A stretch of DNA of 64,000 nucleotides. It comes from Rostratula benghalensis. Its lineage: Eukaryota; Chordata; Aves; Charadriiformes; Rostratulidae. Below are positions 60,101 to 64,000 of this stretch, one piece after another; position 1 is the stretch's first letter; each line of letters begins with the position of its first letter. The notes below the pieces were generated by a model, which saw only the letters and a list, made by a program, of their open reading frames with translations, was not told where the DNA came from and searched no databases. A program made the position numbers and the translations under genes. The stretch lies in contig VXAI01000193.1 of the NCBI GenBank assembly GCA_013399305.1, positions 916,554-980,553 of the forward strand, read 5' to 3'.

Positions 60101-63100
60101 CTGACTTCAATAAGAAAAGAAGAAATAGGGGAAATACCTCAGCACAGCTTTTCCTGCACATGACATTCAAAACAATTAGTAACTGATGCTAACATGCAAA
60201 ATCTTTTGTTGTTTTCACATGTTCTAGTTAATATTGGAATGGCTTTTATTCAATGCTGGATTTGCCACAGAGAAGCATTTGCAACATTTGTAGGCTAAAG
60301 TGCTCAAAATGTTGCATTGAAAGTAGCTGTGGGGCTTTGGTGTCACCTCTTTTATTCTCAGTGAAGTTGAGAGAACTTTCTATTCTAGTGGGTTAGGCTT
60401 ATCTCTGCTGCCTACAGAACTTTGTGTGCAGAAGACATCTGGTACTTTGTTACAGAGACAGCGTCAGCTACTTTGAGTCAGGTCACGGTTTCTCAACAAG
60501 GTCAACAGCATTTCCTTAAAAATAACTCTCAAGAGTGCGAGAAGCACAAGTGATAAATTAGTTTGCTTTATTTGTCTGTTTAGAAGTCGGCAAAGAACAT
60601 TTGACCTCACCATGAGTGTAAGAGTGATACAGGGACATCATCTTCATTTAAGCCAGTGATGATATTTTCAACTTTCCTCTCCTGTTAACAACTTTTCCTG
60701 ACGAGCTCCCCTTAGCCCTTTCCCCTAGGTTCTGTAAACAGCAGGAATAACAAGCTTTTCATACTAATACTTCCCTATCAGTATTACCCTTTAACCAATT
60801 ATTTGGGAGAGGGGTGGGTTAATAAAGCAGTCCTGAGCTTCCACTTCAGCAGGACACTAAAACATATGCCTAAATTTAAGTGAATTTCTCACAGCTCCTT
60901 GCTTGGGTGAGACTCCTCAAGAGAATATGCAGTGCAAGTTCTTGGCTGCTAAAGGTGGTTGGACTGGAAGCCACCTGGCCTTGGGTTCAGGCCATTGGAG
61001 TCAGGGCCTGTGTGGCTGCAGGCTGGAGCTCCAGATTGGCAGGAGACCAAACTACACCAAAAGTGGCTGCGAGATGCTCTGGTGAAGTGCTAACTGTTTT
61101 ATAAACGTGGTTAATGAAAAATTGTGTTTGAAGTGTTGTAGGGAGGTCAGTGGAATTTCGCGCCTCCTCTCCCACTTACATTTTAACCATGTGCATGCTA
61201 AATGAAAGAACTCTGCCTAGAGAGGCAGATTGACTACATTCACAGATACTAGCCTTTTCTTAAGAGACTATTTTCAGTAACAGCAGCTGTTTTAAAGCTT
61301 AACTTCCTTCATCCCAAAACTATGTGCAGATGAGCAGCATTAGTCAGACAGTGTTTATTTAGGCAGTAATAATGATCCGACAACCAGATAAAATTTTTAT
61401 TTTTTATTCCAGACTGACAGGCTTATGATTAGTTGTAGGTATCGTGCTCAAAGAACTGGGAAGCCACAGAGTTTTCCACTGGTTCTTGCCTATTTTGCTG
61501 GAACTCCTGCTAGGAAAACCAAAATGCTTAATAAAACAGAAAGTTCAGATTTGAAGGGAACTGCTTAATACCTACACAGAGAGAGATGTGGTAAGTAAGT
61601 TGATAGTTTCTGTAAGTGATCGTATGCCTTTTCTTACCATCTGATGAGTTGTGCACTCTCTATTGAACAGTGAGAGCAGAGTTTTGATCACCCCATATCA
61701 AGGGATATGGATTTGATGAGGTGAAGGAGACCTCCCTCTTGTCCATGAGTCAGCTACAAAGAAAACTCCAGAAAGAGGTGATCCCAGATTGCCTGTGTCT
61801 CTAATATATAGTAGCTACCATTTTTAAAGACAGAGTACTGGAAGAGACTGCCTGGTGCAGCAAAATCAGCTCTAACTTAATTCTTAAATAAGAATTGAAC
61901 TGTTGCTGTTGATGCTCCATATTCGTAAGAATTCTTCCAATGGAGTTTTCCTGGTTGTTTAGAATCTGTGAGTTTCATTGAGAGATGAATTTATATTCAT
62001 ATAAATATAAAAACTCATATAAATTAGTAACATTGTTGAGATGTTACAGCTAGCCAGGCAGAAAGTGGTGGATACAAAGGAGGAAAATGCAGGAATACAA
62101 CAGAAAGCTGATTAGGATAGAGAAGGTGAACCTGAAAGCTAAATAATTAAAACAAATGAAAAATGACCTTGTATTTTTTAGACTAGCCAAGTCACACAAA
62201 AATTGGAAAAGCTGGGAAGAAAATGGAATCAGTTGAGTCACAGCAGGGCTTCATATACATCTGGATAATTTTCATGGTGCAGGACACTATTTCTTAAGGA
62301 AAATGTTACTTTCTGACCCTTCTTACTATAATTAATTTCTAAATTAATTCTGTTAACACAAGAATCTTTAGTTATTTTGTCCTATTGGGTAATACAGACT
62401 ATACATCAAAAGGAAGAAAAATAAAACATATAGAGCAGATGAGACCTATGAGGCAATTTGTTAATTTGATGAGTATGTGTTCTGTGTTTGCAGAAATGCA
62501 AATATAAAAGGAGACTGATATTTTAAAGTAGTCTCACATTCCAGTTCTGTTTTTTCTTGCACACGTAACACAATGCTAAAGCAAAACTAAAGATTTTTTT
62601 TTTTTCTGAACAGAAGTGAACGTTGGACACAACCTGTCCATGTAAAGCTTTCAGATTTACTCAAGTATTTGAATAAAAAAAGGGTTAAAAAAGAGTATTC
62701 TATTTGAGAGCACCACTTTAATACAATCAAATCAAGCCATCGATTGATTTTTAGAAGGTAAGTGCTTACCTTCAGAAACATAAATTAGTAAGAAAAGGAC
62801 ACAAATTCACTGCTTTCAAAAAGAAAAAGGTAACTAACTTTGGAGAACACAACAGGCAAAAGTCTGTTGCTGTTCTTTGACATTTATTTCATCCTGTGTA
62901 GATGAATACATTATCAGCATTTCACTTTTTCATACTTTTCTTCAGAAAGACCTCAGAGGTCTTTAAAACTGCACTGCACACAGCACGTGCCATTGGCCTG
63001 GTGGAACACAACAGCTGTCTAACAGCCAGTGCCACCACCCTACAACTTACATCTCCGTGATGAGTAGGCCAATTTCTCCCAAATCTTAAATCACCGTCTC

Positions 63101-63417
63101 CCATGCAAGTTCCATCAGAAACATTCCCTGGGTGTAGGTTCAGGATTTATTTGCTGAATCTTCCTTACGACACAGATTTTCTAGTTAGTGCCTTTGAGAA
63201 TGGACTACTTTTTGCCAGACAGTAACCCAATAGAAAGAAAAGCCATGAATTCAGGTCACCCTCTCAAAGCAACCTGAACTGTCTTGAATGCACAGATTCG
63301 CTCTTCTCTTATCACATGCCAATGTTTTTCCTGTGTCAGTTGTTTCTAGTACAACATCTATGCTGCTTTTAAATTGGAAGTGAGGCCTGTTCCTCTCATT
63401 TCATTTCAGAAACAGAT

Positions 63418-63493
63418 GCTTTGTAGTATCAGCGGTTGGACTAGATGTTCTTGTAGGTCATTTCCATCCTTATGTTTCTATGATTCTAAGATT
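63418..63493 (+). mobile_element. CR1 LINE 3' terminal scrap
   Basis: ggttggactagatgttcttg, aggtcatttccatccttatg and the terminal ttctatgattctaag match the last 70 or so bases of CR1. Confidence 0.85.
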
Positions 63494-63821
63494 ATGTCTC
63501 CTTGTGCTTTGAAAAGCCCTGACCATTAATTTTCAGATTTAGGCAAGGGTTCAGACCAAAAGCCAAGGGGAGCATGAGGCAGTGTAATGACACAGTCATA
63601 GGAAGGAAGGAGGACATACTTACTTGGAAAACTGAGGGTCTAGGTGTTTTAAACTGGGGTTTTTTTGCAAATTTTGAAAAATCGTGTAAAAACGGTAATG
63701 GGTGGTAAATCTCAGGTGTTCCTCCTCTTCTCAGCAGCTTTATGGCAAGGTGACTTAGACTGAATAGTTTGAAAAAGCAGTGAATACAACCTGGTTCTGA
63801 TTTGAACTAGTTGACTCAAAT

Positions 63822-63885
63822 GGAGTCCATGGTTGGACTTGATGACCTTCAAAGGCCCCTTCCAACCATGAAGATTGTGTGAAGC
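63822..63885 (+). mobile_element. CR1 LINE 3' terminal scrap
   Basis: tggttggacttgatgacctt followed by caaaggccccttccaaccat matches the CR1 3' end. The terminal octamer repeat is decayed (gaagattgtgtgaa). Confidence 0.82.
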
Positions 63886-64000
63886 AGGACCCCTCTTGTG
63901 CACACAGTGAGCTGTGAGGCCTGTCAGTCAACACTAGAAGAGTTGATGGAGTTCCTTCCTCTCTCAGTACACCACCAGTCACAAACTGGAGAAGGGTAAA

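Larger units (their letters stand above)
57184..64000. other. Upstream intergenic DNA, no supported gene
   Basis: AT-rich sequence upstream of SYNJ2. It contains CR1 tails at 63418-63493 and 63822-63885, an A-rich tract at about 57903-57937, and a T-run near 62595. The longest frame is 185 codons on the minus strand at 58835-59392, with no recognisable domain. In human the next gene in this direction is SNX9; I could not identify any SNX9 exon here. Confidence 0.7.

Noticed and set aside
1..64000. Possibility that the gene is SYNJ1 rather than SYNJ2
   Set aside because: Exon 1 ([10 protein letters not shown]), exon 7 ([13 protein letters not shown]), exon 19 ([20 protein letters not shown]) and exon 21 ([11 protein letters not shown]) all follow SYNJ2 and differ from the recalled SYNJ1 sequence.
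1..64000. Search for bacterial-type systems, CRISPR arrays, tRNA or rRNA genes
   Set aside because: No regularly spaced repeats, no tRNA or rRNA signatures and no operon structure were seen; intron-exon organisation and CR1 repeats mark this as vertebrate nuclear DNA.

Overview
This window is vertebrate nuclear DNA, most likely from a bird. It is AT-rich, has short dispersed CR1 retrotransposon tails and an avian-type retroviral LTR, and contains one multi-exon gene whose introns all follow the GT-AG rule. The gene is SYNJ2 (synaptojanin-2, a dual phosphoinositide phosphatase) on the minus strand. It was recognised by assembling 22 exons whose reading frames join without a break. They give about 1,061 codons that match the recalled human SYNJ2 protein closely and in order. 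The start sequence [10 protein letters not shown] separates it from SYNJ1.

Layout, in transcription order from right to left. About 57.2-64 kb is upstream intergenic DNA with two CR1 tails and no gene I can support. About 56.82-57.18 kb is a CR1 fragment abutting the promoter. About 55.64-56.81 kb is a CpG-island promoter with GGA-type and GGC-type triplet tracts. Exon 1 carries the start codon at 55951. Exons 2-11 (48.4-19.0 kb) encode the Sac1 phosphatase domain, including the CX5R(T) active site in exon 9. Exons 12-19 (17.5-4.7 kb) encode the inositol 5-phosphatase domain with all its signature motifs. Exons 19-21 (4.9-2.0 kb) encode the RRM-like domain. Exon 22 (1.7-1.5 kb) begins the acidic, low-conservation linker to the proline-rich tail. 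Roughly the last 430 residues, judged from the human length of about 1,496, lie beyond position 1, so the gene is cut by the window edge.

The introns are mostly unremarkable. Exceptions are a solo LTR in intron 18, CR1 fragments in introns 11 and 6, a probable ancient sauropsid repeat in intron 6, a perfect 26-bp x3 minisatellite in intron 1, and an adenosine-run donor site in intron 14. I found no rRNA, tRNA, CRISPR, operon or convincing second protein gene. The many small open frames outside the exons look like chance frames. I did not find an undescribed biological system. The most useful second looks are the exon 14 donor, the triplet-rich 5' leader, and the mobile elements placed against the gene's promoter and introns.
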